A program made the translations under genes and the position numbers. A DNA stretch of 64,000 bases from CAVUEG01 sp963740525 (GTDB lineage Bacteria; Actinomycetota; Actinomycetes; Propionibacteriales; Nocardioidaceae). The stretch covers positions 124,001 through 188,000 of the forward strand of contig CAVUEG010000005.1 of NCBI GenBank assembly GCA_963740525.1. Direction: 5' to 3'. How positions within the stretch are numbered: the stretch's first letter is position 1; each line of letters starts with the position of its first letter. This document shows positions 42,194-50,623 of this stretch, piece after piece. The notes below the pieces were generated by a model. It saw only the letters and a list, made by a program, of their open reading frames with translations. It did not search any database and was not told the origin of the DNA.

Positions 42194-42708
42194 CCGAGGA
42201 GCTGCACGAGGTGCGCCTGAGCGTCAACGGAGCGGCGTACGACGTCTCGCTGCCCGCCCGTCGGCTGCTCAGCGACGCGATCCGGCACGACCTCGGGCTC
42301 ACCGGGACCCACGTCGGGTGCGAGCACGGTGTGTGCGGTGCCTGCACGGTGCTGGTCGACGGTGCGCCGATGCGCTCGTGCCTGATGCTCGCCGTGTCGG
42401 CCGTGGACTGCGAGATCACCACCGTCGAGGGACTGACCAGCTCCGACGGCACGCTCGGGCCGGTCCAGCAGGCCTTCAAGGACTGCCACGGCCTGCAGTG
42501 CGGCTTCTGCACCCCCGGCTTCCTGACCACGATCACCGCCGGGATCGCGGAGAACCCGCAGCCCACCCGCGCCGAGGCCCGCGAGATGATCGCCGGGAAC
42601 CTCTGCCGCTGCACCGGCTACCAGAACATCGTCTCCTCGGTGCTGCGCGCGGCCGAGCTCGCGTCCACCGATTCCTCTGCTTCGCCCGACTCGGACGAGG
42701 CCTCATGA
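42190..42708 (+). CDS. molybdenum hydroxylase 2Fe-2S subunit
   Basis: A 172-residue CoxS-type protein. The plant-ferredoxin cluster is VGCEHGVCGACTVLVDG and the second, helical cluster is LQCGFCTPGF with NLCRCTGYQNIV; all eight cysteines are present. It transfers electrons from the molybdenum site to the FAD subunit. Overlaps on both sides indicate coupled translation in the three-subunit operon. The C-terminal tail (STDSSASPDSDEAS) is acidic and Ser-rich. Confidence 0.92.
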   Translation: MTEELHEVRLSVNGAAYDVSLPARRLLSDAIRHDLGLTGTHVGCEHGVCGACTVLVDGAPMRSCLMLAVSAVDCEITTVEGLTSSDGTLGPVQQAFKDCHGLQCGFCTPGFLTTITAGIAENPQPTRAEAREMIAGNLCRCTGYQNIVSSVLRAAELASTDSSASPDSDEAS

Positions 42709-45170
42709 CCACCAAGCTGTTCGGCGAGAAGGTCCCACGCGTCGAGGACGACAGGTTCCTGCGCGGCAACGGCCGGTACGTCGACGACCTGGCACCCGAC
42801 GCGGTCCACGCCGCGGTGCTGCGGTCGCCGCACGCCCACGCCCGGATCACCGGCATCGACGTCGACGAGGTGCTCGACCTCGACGGGGTGCTGGCCGTCT
42901 ACACGTACGACGACCTCGAGGGGGCGATGGCGGACCCGTTGCCGCTGTTGATCCCGCACCCCGCGCTGACCCACGGGCGCACGCAGTACGCCCTGGCCAG
43001 GGACGAGGTGAACCACGTCGGCGAGGCGATCGCGTTCGTCGTCGCGGTCGACCGGTACGTCGCCGAGGACGCGGTCGACCGGATCAAGGTGAGCTACGAG
43101 TTCCTACCGCCGGTGGTCGGCATCGACCGGGCGCGCGAGGCACGGCACCTGGTCCACGACGACGTCCCCGGCAACGTCGCGGCCCGTCTCGAACAGTCGG
43201 TCGGCGACGCCGAGGCCGCAATCGCCGCAGCGCCGCACCGGATCGCTCTCGACCTGCACATCGAGCGCTCGTCGGCCCAGCCCATGGAGGGCCGCGGGGT
43301 GGTCGCTCGCTGGGACGTCGACTCCGGGCGGCTGACGGTCTGGACGTCCACCCAGACCTCCACCGGGGTGCGCGCCGCGGTCGCGGCCAAGCTCGGGCTC
43401 GACCTCGGGCGGGTCGACGTGATCACCCCCGACGTGGGCGGCGGCTTCGGGGTCAAGATCGTGCACCCCTGGCCCGAGGAGCTCCTGGTGCCGCTCGCGG
43501 CGCGTGCGCTCGGCCGGCCGGTCAAGTTCGTCGAGGACCGGCGCGAGCACTTCATCTCCTCCGCCCATGAACGGGGCCAGGACCACCACATCGAGGTCGG
43601 CTTCGACGACGACGGCCGATTGCTCGGGCTGAACGTGCAGTTCTGGCACGACAACGGCGCGTACACGCCGTACGGCCTGATCGTGCCGATCATCACCTCG
43701 ACCCAGCTGCTCGGGCCGTACAAGCCGCGTTGCTACAAGGTGGTGTTCGAGAGCCTGTACACCAACACGCTCATCGTGACGCCCTACCGCGGCGCCGGTC
43801 GGCCGCAGGGTGTCTTCGCGATGGAGCGCACGATGGATGCGATTGCGACCTACCTCGGCAAGGACCGCGCCGAGGTGCGCAGCGTCAACTTCATCCAGCC
43901 CGACGAGTTCCCCTACGACCACCAGATGACCTTCCAGGACGGCCGCCCGCTGATCTACGACTCCGGTGACTACCCGGCCTCGCTGGAGAAGCTGAAGGCG
44001 CTCATCGACTGGGACGGCTTCGCCGCCGTCCGCGACTCCGCGCGCGCCGAGGGCCGTCAGGTCGGCATCGGGATGGCCTGCTACGTCGAGGGCACGGGAG
44101 TGGGGCCGTACGAAGGCGCCCACGTGCACATCGAGACCACCGGCAAGGTCAAGGTCGCGACCGGGCTGACCACCCAGGGACAGGGCCACGCGACCGTGTT
44201 CGCGCAGCTCGTCGCCGACGAGCTCGGCGTGCCGTTCGAGGACGTCGAGGTGACCACCGGTGACACGCGGCGGATGCCGTACGCCGTCGGCACCTTCGCG
44301 TCCCGCGCCGCGGTGATGAGCGGGTCCGCGATCACCCTCGCGGCGCGCAAAACCAGGGCGAAGGTGCTCAGGATCGCCGCCGACGCGCTGGAGACGTCCG
44401 AGGACGACCTCGAGATCGTGGACGGGATCGTGCGGGTCAAGGGCGCTCCGGACAGCCGGATCTCGCTCGGGACGGTCGCCGTACTCTCCAACCCGCTGCG
44501 CTACGCCTTCGACGAGGCGTCGAAGGCGGCCACCCAGTTCGCGGTCGGCGACCCGTCCAAGCCACCGGTGCCCGAGGGCGAGGAGCCCGGCCTCGAGGGC
44601 AGGGACTTCTACTCACCCGAGCGGTCGACGTTCGCGAGCGGCATGCACGCCGCCATCGTCGAGACCGACCCGCTGACCGCGGAGATCAAGATCCTCAAGT
44701 ACGTCGTGGTGCACGACTGCGGACACCTGATCAACCCGATGATCGTCGAGGGCCAGATTCACGGCGGGGTGGCGCAGGGAGTCGGGGGAGCGCTGTACGA
44801 GCGGATGGCGTACGACGAGGCGGGCCAGCTGCAGAACGCCTCCTTCATGGACTTCCTGATGCCCTACGTCACCGAGGTCCCCGAGTCGATCGAGATCGAC
44901 CACCTCGAGACGCCGTCCCCGCTGAACCCGCTCGGGATCAAGGGAGCCGGTGAGGCCGGGGTGATCCCGACGTCGGCCGTCTTCGCCTCCGCGATCGAGG
45001 ACGCCGAGGGGTTCACGATCACGTCGATGCCGATCTCGCCCTCGGAGCTGTTCGAGCTCCGGCGGCGGCACGTCGCAACTGGACAATTGACCGGTCCTGA
45101 CATGGATCCGGACCAAAAGCACGTCATGTCCGGTCAATTGCCCGAATATGACAGGGAGGAACCCTCATGA
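42705..45170 (+). CDS. molybdenum hydroxylase catalytic subunit
   Basis: An 821-residue xanthine-dehydrogenase-family large subunit. DVGGGFGVKIVHPWPEE, PYRGAGRPQGVFAMER and TGLTTQGQGHATVFAQ are the cofactor-contact blocks; the catalytic Glu750 lies in GIKGAGEAGV. The active-site loop lacks the Cys-containing AYRCSFR of true CO dehydrogenase, so the enzyme should hydroxylate an organic ring with water as oxygen donor. Given the uracil-type permease and the ring-opening amidohydrolase, a uracil-to-barbiturate type reaction is attractive; xanthine or another heterocycle is possible. The C-terminal tail after residue 793 is unusual (see inverted repeat). Confidence 0.88.
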   Translation: MTTKLFGEKVPRVEDDRFLRGNGRYVDDLAPDAVHAAVLRSPHAHARITGIDVDEVLDLDGVLAVYTYDDLEGAMADPLPLLIPHPALTHGRTQYALARDEVNHVGEAIAFVVAVDRYVAEDAVDRIKVSYEFLPPVVGIDRAREARHLVHDDVPGNVAARLEQSVGDAEAAIAAAPHRIALDLHIERSSAQPMEGRGVVARWDVDSGRLTVWTSTQTSTGVRAAVAAKLGLDLGRVDVITPDVGGGFGVKIVHPWPEELLVPLAARALGRPVKFVEDRREHFISSAHERGQDHHIEVGFDDDGRLLGLNVQFWHDNGAYTPYGLIVPIITSTQLLGPYKPRCYKVVFESLYTNTLIVTPYRGAGRPQGVFAMERTMDAIATYLGKDRAEVRSVNFIQPDEFPYDHQMTFQDGRPLIYDSGDYPASLEKLKALIDWDGFAAVRDSARAEGRQVGIGMACYVEGTGVGPYEGAHVHIETTGKVKVATGLTTQGQGHATVFAQLVADELGVPFEDVEVTTGDTRRMPYAVGTFASRAAVMSGSAITLAARKTRAKVLRIAADALETSEDDLEIVDGIVRVKGAPDSRISLGTVAVLSNPLRYAFDEASKAATQFAVGDPSKPPVPEGEEPGLEGRDFYSPERSTFASGMHAAIVETDPLTAEIKILKYVVVHDCGHLINPMIVEGQIHGGVAQGVGGALYERMAYDEAGQLQNASFMDFLMPYVTEVPESIEIDHLETPSPLNPLGIKGAGEAGVIPTSAVFASAIEDAEGFTITSMPISPSELFELRRRHVATGQLTGPDMDPDQKHVMSGQLPEYDREEPS
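45084..45140. repeat. inverted repeat at the 3' end of the hydroxylase gene
   Basis: CAATTGACCGG (45084-45094) and CCGGTCAATTG (45130-45140) are perfect 11-base arms, 35 bases apart, inside the last codons of the large subunit and 27 bases before the CoxG start. AT-rich CAATTG is rare here. In protein it gives the similar strings TGQLTGPDM and MSGQLPEYD. It could attenuate or regulate coxG and downstream genes. Confidence 0.5.
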
Positions 45171-45844
45171 GGATCGCCGGAGACGCCGTACTCCACGCGC
45201 CGGTCGCACAGGTCTGGGAGGCGCTGCTCGACCCGCGGGTCCTGGTCGCGACGATCCCGGGCTGTGAGCGGCTCGAGGCGACCGGCGAGAACGCGTACGC
45301 GATGACCGTGACCGCGGGTGTCGCCGCGATCAAGGGCACGTACGCCGGCTCGTGCGACCTCTCCGATCTCATCCCACACGAGTCGCTGGTGATGAAGGTC
45401 GAAGGCGCCGGCGCACCCGGCACCATCGGGGCCACGGTCAACGTCCGGTTCACCGATGCCGGAGGCGGCACCACCCGGCTGGAGTACGACGCGGACGCGA
45501 TCGTCGGCGGGATGATCGGCGGGGTCGGCCAGAGGATGCTCACCTCGGTCTCGAAGCGGATGGCGGGGGAGTTCTTCGGCAACGTCGACGGCGTCCTGAC
45601 CGGCACCACGGCTGGCACCACCACCCCGACCACCGCCGGTGCCACCAACGGCACCCCCGGCCGCACGTCCGGGAGCACCGCGAGCGCCGACGCCGCCCCC
45701 ACCACTGGCCAGGTCTTCACCGCGCCACCCAAGGCCGCCGGTGCGCTCGACGAGCAGTCGTTCCTCAAGGGGGTGGCGCTGGGCGCCGGGCTGGTCCTGG
45801 CCGGGGTGTTCGCGGGGGCGCTGCTCGGGCGACGCCGCCGCTGA
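45167..45844 (+). CDS. coxG: CoxG-like SRPBCC protein with C-terminal membrane anchor
   Basis: A 225-residue protein. Residues 1-145 are the SRPBCC/CoxG fold (VLHAPVAQVWEALLDPRVL, then IPGCERLEATGENAYAM and GGMIGGVGQRMLTSVSKRMAGEFF). A Thr/Gly/Ala-rich linker, about 146-195, leads to one hydrophobic helix (GVALGAGLVLAGVFAGALLG) and a basic end. In CODH systems CoxG recruits the enzyme to the membrane. Overlaps with the hydroxylase gene (ATGA) and the amidase gene (TGATG) place it firmly in the operon. Confidence 0.85.
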   Translation: MRIAGDAVLHAPVAQVWEALLDPRVLVATIPGCERLEATGENAYAMTVTAGVAAIKGTYAGSCDLSDLIPHESLVMKVEGAGAPGTIGATVNVRFTDAGGGTTRLEYDADAIVGGMIGGVGQRMLTSVSKRMAGEFFGNVDGVLTGTTAGTTTPTTAGATNGTPGRTSGSTASADAAPTTGQVFTAPPKAAGALDEQSFLKGVALGAGLVLAGVFAGALLGRRRR

Positions 45845-47229
45845 TGGTCGACTCGTTCAGCACCGCCCGCTCGATGCTCGCCGCGTTGCGAGCCCGGGAG
45901 ATCTCGGCCCGGGAGCTGATGGAGCTGCACCTGGCCCGGATCGCCGAGGTCAACCCGCAGGTCAACGCGATCGTCTCGCTGGACGAGGAGCGGGCGCGTG
46001 CAGGAGCGACCGCCGCCGACGAGCGGCTTGCGCGGGGCGAGCCGATCGGCGCCTTGCACGGCCTGCCGTTCGCGTTCAAGGACACCCACGCCGTCGCGGG
46101 ATGGCGTACGACGTTCGGCTCGCCGCTGATGGTCGACAACGTCCCCGAGCACGACGAGCTGATCGTCGAGCGGATCCGCGCCGCCGGGGCGGTCCCGATC
46201 GGCAAGACGAACGTGCCGGAGTTCGCCGCCGGCTCCCACACCTTCAACACCGTCTTCGGCACCACGCTGAACCCGCACGACCACAGCCGCTCGGCCGGGG
46301 GTTCCAGCGGTGGCGCAGCCGCGGCCCTGGCGAGCGGGATGGTGCCCCTCGCGGAGGGGTCGGACATGGGCGGGTCCTTGCGCAACCCGGCGTCGTTCTG
46401 CGAGGTCGTGGGGCTGCGCCCTTCTCTCGGGCGGGTCCCCGAGTGGCCGCTCTACAACGCATGGGAGACGACCTCGGTCGGTGGGCCGATGGCGCGCAAC
46501 GTCGGGGATGTCGCGCTGCTGCTGTCGGTCCTGGCCGGGCCGGACCCCCGCGTGCCCAACGCGCTGGAGACTCCCGGCTCGGTGTTCGCCGAGCCACTGG
46601 CGGGCTCGCTGTCCGGGCTTCGCGTGGCACTCTCGGTCGACCTCGGTGGCGCCTTCGAGGTCGACGACGACGTGGCCGGCGTGGTGGCCGGCTCGGCGGG
46701 GGTGTTCGCCGACGGTGGAGCCACGGTCAGCAGTGCCTGGCCCGACTTGGCCGAGGCCGAGGACACCTTCCGCACGCTGCGCGCCTGGCACTTCCAGGCG
46801 AAGCTCGGCGACCTGCTCGCTGGACACCCCGACGCCTTCAAGGCCTCGCTGGCCGACAACATCCGGGCCGGCGAGTCGCTCACGGGCGCCGACGTGGCCC
46901 GCGCCTACCGCCAGCGCACCGAGCTCGGGGAGCGGATGCGCTCGTTCTTCACCTCGTACGACGTGCTCGTGCTGCCGGTCTCCCAGGTGCCGCCCTTCCC
47001 GGCCGAGCAGGAGTTCCCGACCGAGGTCAACGGTCGGCCGATGGCGACGTACCTGGACTGGATGCGCTCGGCGTACCTGATCACCGTCACCGGCTGCCCG
47101 GCGATCGCGGTCCCGGCCGGGCGCACCCGCGACGGCCTGCCGGTCGGCATCCAGATCGTGGCTCCGCACAACCAGGAGCGAAGGCTGCTCGAGGTTGCCG
47201 CGGCCTTCGAGGCGGCCACCGCCCGCTGA
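45844..47229 (+). CDS. amidase-signature family hydrolase
   Basis: A 461-residue AS-family amidase. The catalytic triad is visible: Lys79 (FAFKDTH), cis-Ser155 (AGGSSGGAA) and Ser178 (DMGGSLRNPA). ATG 45844 overlaps the CoxG stop. It is the last gene of the permease-hydroxylase operon. In a pathway that opens a cyclic ureide, it could hydrolyse the linear ureido-acid (a ureidomalonase-like or allophanate-type step), but the family is broad and the substrate cannot be read from sequence. Confidence 0.85.
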   Translation: MVDSFSTARSMLAALRAREISARELMELHLARIAEVNPQVNAIVSLDEERARAGATAADERLARGEPIGALHGLPFAFKDTHAVAGWRTTFGSPLMVDNVPEHDELIVERIRAAGAVPIGKTNVPEFAAGSHTFNTVFGTTLNPHDHSRSAGGSSGGAAAALASGMVPLAEGSDMGGSLRNPASFCEVVGLRPSLGRVPEWPLYNAWETTSVGGPMARNVGDVALLLSVLAGPDPRVPNALETPGSVFAEPLAGSLSGLRVALSVDLGGAFEVDDDVAGVVAGSAGVFADGGATVSSAWPDLAEAEDTFRTLRAWHFQAKLGDLLAGHPDAFKASLADNIRAGESLTGADVARAYRQRTELGERMRSFFTSYDVLVLPVSQVPPFPAEQEFPTEVNGRPMATYLDWMRSAYLITVTGCPAIAVPAGRTRDGLPVGIQIVAPHNQERRLLEVAAAFEAATAR

Positions 47230-47363
47230 CCGTCGTCCACAGGTTGCACCTCGAAGGTGTGGACGGTCCTGTGTACGGCCGACGGTTTCGGTGGACAACC
47301 GATGCCTGTCTGTGGAGGACACGCCGATCGACGAGAATTCCCAGAAATAGTTGGCGAAACCCC

Positions 47364-47393
47364 TTGCGCAGCCCTGTCCGCGCCGCATAGAAC
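47364..47393 (+). promoter_or_regulatory. promoter of the putative small RNA
   Basis: TTGCGC (47364-47369) as -35 and TAGAAC (47388-47393) as -10 with an 18-base spacer; one of the few places here with both boxes. The expected start is near 47400. Confidence 0.45.
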
Positions 47394-47399
47394 TCTCCC

Positions 47400-47590
47400 T
47401 ACGCACTCCCTCCGGGGAATGCGGGATTCAGTCGAAACGAAGGTTCTTCACGGCGGGGCAACCCGCTGCGGCAGCAGGGTGACGAAGCCGCCGGAGCCGG
47501 AGGGAAGACTGGTCGATCGGAAGCGTCACCGTGATTCGGTCAACCTGAAGGGCCCTCGCAACTCATACTTGCGAGGGTCCTTCGCCAATT
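47400..47590 (+). ncRNA. candidate structured small RNA, family unknown
   Basis: No convincing gene occupies 47230-47682. From a promoter at 47364-47393 to a terminator at 47548-47582 the sequence can fold well: GCGGG-GCAA-CCCGC gives a GNRA-capped hairpin, GCGGC pairs with GCCGC, and GGTGACG (47478-47484) pairs with CGTCACC (47524-47530). An outer pairing AGGTT with AACCT is possible. It could be a stand-alone RNA or a riboswitch-like leader. I could not match it to cobalamin, c-di-AMP, SAM, TPP, FMN or Moco riboswitch consensus patterns. Confidence 0.4.
47548..47582 (+). terminator. terminator hairpin of the putative small RNA
   Basis: AAGGGCCCTCGCAA pairs with TTGCGAGGGTCCTT (13 of 14 pairs) around a seven-base loop (CTCATAC), followed by CGCCAATTCC. 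Confidence 0.7.
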
Positions 47591-47670
47591 CCGGGGGTTC
47601 TCGGTCGGCTTGCCGCTCACCCGTGCTGTCCACCGCACGCGCACGTCCCCGCGATCTCGTCGCCAGGGGC

Positions 47671-47676
47671 CACAAT
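47671..47676 (+). promoter_or_regulatory. leaderless-type -10 box for the acyltransferase gene
   Basis: CACAAT, six bases, then ATG 47683. This implies transcription independent of the upstream terminator. Confidence 0.5.
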
Positions 47677-47682
47677 GACCCC

Positions 47683-48351
47683 ATGTTCTTCAGGCTGGTG
47701 CAGACCGTGATCCCACCGGTGGCGAAGGCCGTCTGGCGGCCGGAGGTCATCGGCCTCGAGAACGTCCCCGACACCGGTGGCGTGATCCTCGCGAGCAACC
47801 ACCTCAGCTTCGCCGACAGCATGGTGATCCCGATCGTGGTCCCTCGGAAGGTGGTCTTCCTCGCGAAGAAGGAGTACTTCACCGGGACCGGTCTCAAGGG
47901 CGCCGCCACCCGGGCCTGGTTCGAGGGGATCGGCATGCTCCCGGTCGACCGTGAGGACTCCCGCGCGGCCGTGGCCAGCCTGGACGTCGCGCTGTCGGTG
48001 CTGCGCGACGGTGAGGCATTCGGGATCTACCCGGAGGGCACCCGTTCGCGCGACGGGCGCCTCTACCGCGGACGCACCGGCGTCGCCCACCTCGCCCTCA
48101 CCGCTGGCGTGCCCGTCGTGCCCGTCGGGGTCCGCGGCACCGAGAACCTGCAGCCGGTCGGCTCCTCGAGGCTGCGGCTGGCCAAGGTCTCGGTCACCTT
48201 CGGCGCACCGATCGACTTCGCCGGCCGCTTCGAGGGCGTCCCCGTCGGCCGCGCCCGGCGCGAGGTCACCGACGAGATCATGACCGCGATCGCGGACCTG
48301 TCCGGCCAGGAGCGGGCCGACCACTACAACGAGCGCCCACCGGACGTCTGA
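47683..48351 (+). CDS. 1-acyl-glycerol-phosphate acyltransferase (PlsC family)
   Basis: A 222-residue membrane-associated acyltransferase. The H-x4-D catalytic motif is in ASNHLSFADS, the substrate motif in GIYPEGTRSRDG, and VPVVPVGVRGTE is the third block. It transfers an acyl chain to lysophosphatidic acid or a related acceptor. It seems leaderless from CACAAT. It is out of place in the catabolic island and may be a housekeeping gene caught between its two parts. Confidence 0.88.
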   Translation: MFFRLVQTVIPPVAKAVWRPEVIGLENVPDTGGVILASNHLSFADSMVIPIVVPRKVVFLAKKEYFTGTGLKGAATRAWFEGIGMLPVDREDSRAAVASLDVALSVLRDGEAFGIYPEGTRSRDGRLYRGRTGVAHLALTAGVPVVPVGVRGTENLQPVGSSRLRLAKVSVTFGAPIDFAGRFEGVPVGRARREVTDEIMTAIADLSGQERADHYNERPPDV

Positions 48352-48490
48352 CCGGGACGGTCACCGCCTGGCTCGGCAGGACAGGCCGGCAGCCCCCGGG
48401 AACACGCTGGCAGGTGGTGACAACGACCCCCGGTCCTGTCGGCAACTTGTGCCGTGGCCCGGCGCCGGTCACGCCGGTTGAATCGTCAGC

Positions 48491-50623
48491 ATGGCGGCAG
48501 AGGCGACCCCCGACGGGCGACAACGCAGGATCCGGGTCGGGATCGACACCGGCGGCACCTTCACCGACGTGGTCGCCTTCGACGAGGACTCCGGCGAGCT
48601 GGTCACCACCAAGACCCCCTCGACGCCCGGCAACCCGGCCGACGGGTTCATGGCGGGCATCGAGAAGGTCCTCGGCCTGATCGAGGGTCTCGCCGGCCTC
48701 GACCAGGAGGCCCACGGGCGAGCCCTCAGCGCCGTCAGCCACGGGACCACCGTGGCCACCAACCAGCTGCTCGAGGGCAAGGTCGACGCGCTCGGCTTCA
48801 TCACCACCACCGGCTACGAGTCGATGCTGGAGATCGCCCGCCAGTCGGTCCCCGACGGGTACGGCAACTCGTACTTCTGGGTGAAGCCGGACCGGATCGT
48901 GCCGCGACACCTGGTCAAGGGCGTGCCGGGGCGGCTCGACTTCACCGGCGCCGAGCTCCGCCCCTTCGACGAGTCCGCGGCCCGCGAGGTCGCCCGCTGG
49001 TTCAAGGGTCGCGGGATCGACACGATCGGCGTCTGCCTGCTTCACGCGTACGCCAACCCCGAGCACGAGGAGCGGATGCGTCAGGTGCTGCTCGAGGAGC
49101 ACCCGGACGCGGTCGTCTCCGTCTCCAGCGAGGTGCTGCGCGAGTACCGCGAGTACGAGCGCGCCATGACCACGCTCGTCGACGCCGCCGTGAAGCCGAA
49201 GCTCTCGAGGTACGTCGGCAACATCAAGTCCCGTCTCGACGCGTACGCCGGCGCGGACCGCAGCGTTCCCTTCTACGTGATGAAGTCCAACGGCGGTGTG
49301 CTCTCGGCCGACGAGGTCGTCCACCAGCCGATCACGACCGTGCTCTCCGGTCCCGCCGCGGGCGCGCTCGGTGCGGCACTGATCGCCCAGGTGGCGGGCT
49401 TCGACAGGGTCCTCACCAGCGACGGTGGTGGGACGTCGACCGATGTGAGCGTGGTGATCAACGGCGAGCCGACGTTGACCACCGAGGGCACCGTCGGCGT
49501 CTACCCGAGCAAGATCCCGATGATCGACGTGGTGACGGTCGGTGCCGGCGGCGGCTCCATCGCGTGGCTCTCACCCGAGGGCACGCTCAAGGTCGGCCCG
49601 CACTCGGCCGGGGCGGACCCCGGCCCGCTCTGCTACGGCAAGGGCGGCACGGACGTGACGATCACCGACGCCCACGTCGTGCTCGGCCGGATCCCTCCGC
49701 ATCTGCTCGGGGGTGAGATCCCGCTCGACGTCACCGCGGCCCGGGCGGGCGTCGAGGCACTGGCCAAGCAGCTGGACCTGACGTCGCAGGCCTGCGCCAC
49801 GGGCATTCTTGAGATCTCTGCCTGGAACCAGGCCAACGCCCTACGCCAGGTCACCGTCAAGCGCGGCCTCGATGTCCGCGACTTCACCCTGACCACCTTC
49901 GGGGGCTCGGGTTCCCTGCTGCTGTGCCGACTGGTCGACGTGCTCGGCCTGCGCGCCGTGCTCGTGCCGCCCAACCCGGGCAACGTCTCCGCATTCGGCC
50001 TGCTCACCGTGGACGTGAAGAACGACTACGTGCAGACCCACGTCAGCCTGCACGACCAGCTCGACCCCGCCGACCTCAGCGCGATCTACGCCGAGCTGAC
50101 CCGCAAGGCGGCCGCGGCGCTGACGACCGAGGGGTTCGCCCCCGAGCAGCACCGCTTCGACCGCACCGCCGACCTGCGCTACTTCGGCCAGGCCTTCGAG
50201 GTGCGCGTCGAGGTCCCCGAGGGGGCCCTCGACGATGCCGCGCTGGCCGCGGTCGCGGGCGCGTTCCACGACGCGCACCGGGGGCTCTACGGCTACGACT
50301 TCGCCACCGACCCCTCCCAGCAGGTCGAGTGGGTGAACCTGCGGGTCTCCGGCGTCGGCCCGATCCAGCGACCCGAGATCACCCGGGTTCCCGTGGTCGA
50401 GCCCGTGGTCGAGCCGGAGCCGCGCAGCCGACGCGACGTCTGCTTCGAGCCCGCCGAGGGGTACGTCGACACGCCGGTCTTCTGGCGACCGGACCTGGTG
50501 CCCGGGCAGGTGGTCGCCGGACCGGCGGTCATCGAGGAGTTCGGGTCCACGGTGCCCTTGCACCCCGGCTTCACCTCGCGTATCGACGAGTTCCTCAACA
50601 TCATCGTGACCAGGGAGCAGTGA
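48491..50623 (+). CDS. hyuA: hydantoinase/oxoprolinase subunit A (HyuA)
   Basis: A 710-residue ATPase-fold subunit: GIDTGGTFTDVVAFD at the N-terminus, SHGTTVATNQLLEGK, then SGPAAGALGA, the DGGGTSTDVSVV loop and GAGGGSIAW. These are the phosphate and adenosine sites of the HyuA/oxoprolinase family, which hydrolyses cyclic or linear amides with ATP. A TTGAAT box seven bases ahead of ATG 48491 suggests a leaderless message. It overlaps HyuB by TGATG. Relatives also include acetophenone and acetone carboxylase subunits, so hydrolysis of a ureide is likely but not proven. Confidence 0.88.
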   Translation: MAAEATPDGRQRRIRVGIDTGGTFTDVVAFDEDSGELVTTKTPSTPGNPADGFMAGIEKVLGLIEGLAGLDQEAHGRALSAVSHGTTVATNQLLEGKVDALGFITTTGYESMLEIARQSVPDGYGNSYFWVKPDRIVPRHLVKGVPGRLDFTGAELRPFDESAAREVARWFKGRGIDTIGVCLLHAYANPEHEERMRQVLLEEHPDAVVSVSSEVLREYREYERAMTTLVDAAVKPKLSRYVGNIKSRLDAYAGADRSVPFYVMKSNGGVLSADEVVHQPITTVLSGPAAGALGAALIAQVAGFDRVLTSDGGGTSTDVSVVINGEPTLTTEGTVGVYPSKIPMIDVVTVGAGGGSIAWLSPEGTLKVGPHSAGADPGPLCYGKGGTDVTITDAHVVLGRIPPHLLGGEIPLDVTAARAGVEALAKQLDLTSQACATGILEISAWNQANALRQVTVKRGLDVRDFTLTTFGGSGSLLLCRLVDVLGLRAVLVPPNPGNVSAFGLLTVDVKNDYVQTHVSLHDQLDPADLSAIYAELTRKAAAALTTEGFAPEQHRFDRTADLRYFGQAFEVRVEVPEGALDDAALAAVAGAFHDAHRGLYGYDFATDPSQQVEWVNLRVSGVGPIQRPEITRVPVVEPVVEPEPRSRRDVCFEPAEGYVDTPVFWRPDLVPGQVVAGPAVIEEFGSTVPLHPGFTSRIDEFLNIIVTREQ

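Noticed and set aside
42705..45170. Form I CO dehydrogenase
   Set aside because: The active-site loop lacks the Cys-containing AYRCSFR motif; the block reads PYRGAGRPQG, as in other hydroxylases.
47400..47590. Cobalamin, c-di-AMP, SAM or Moco riboswitch
   Set aside because: Compared by eye with remembered consensus cores; none of the invariant segments match.
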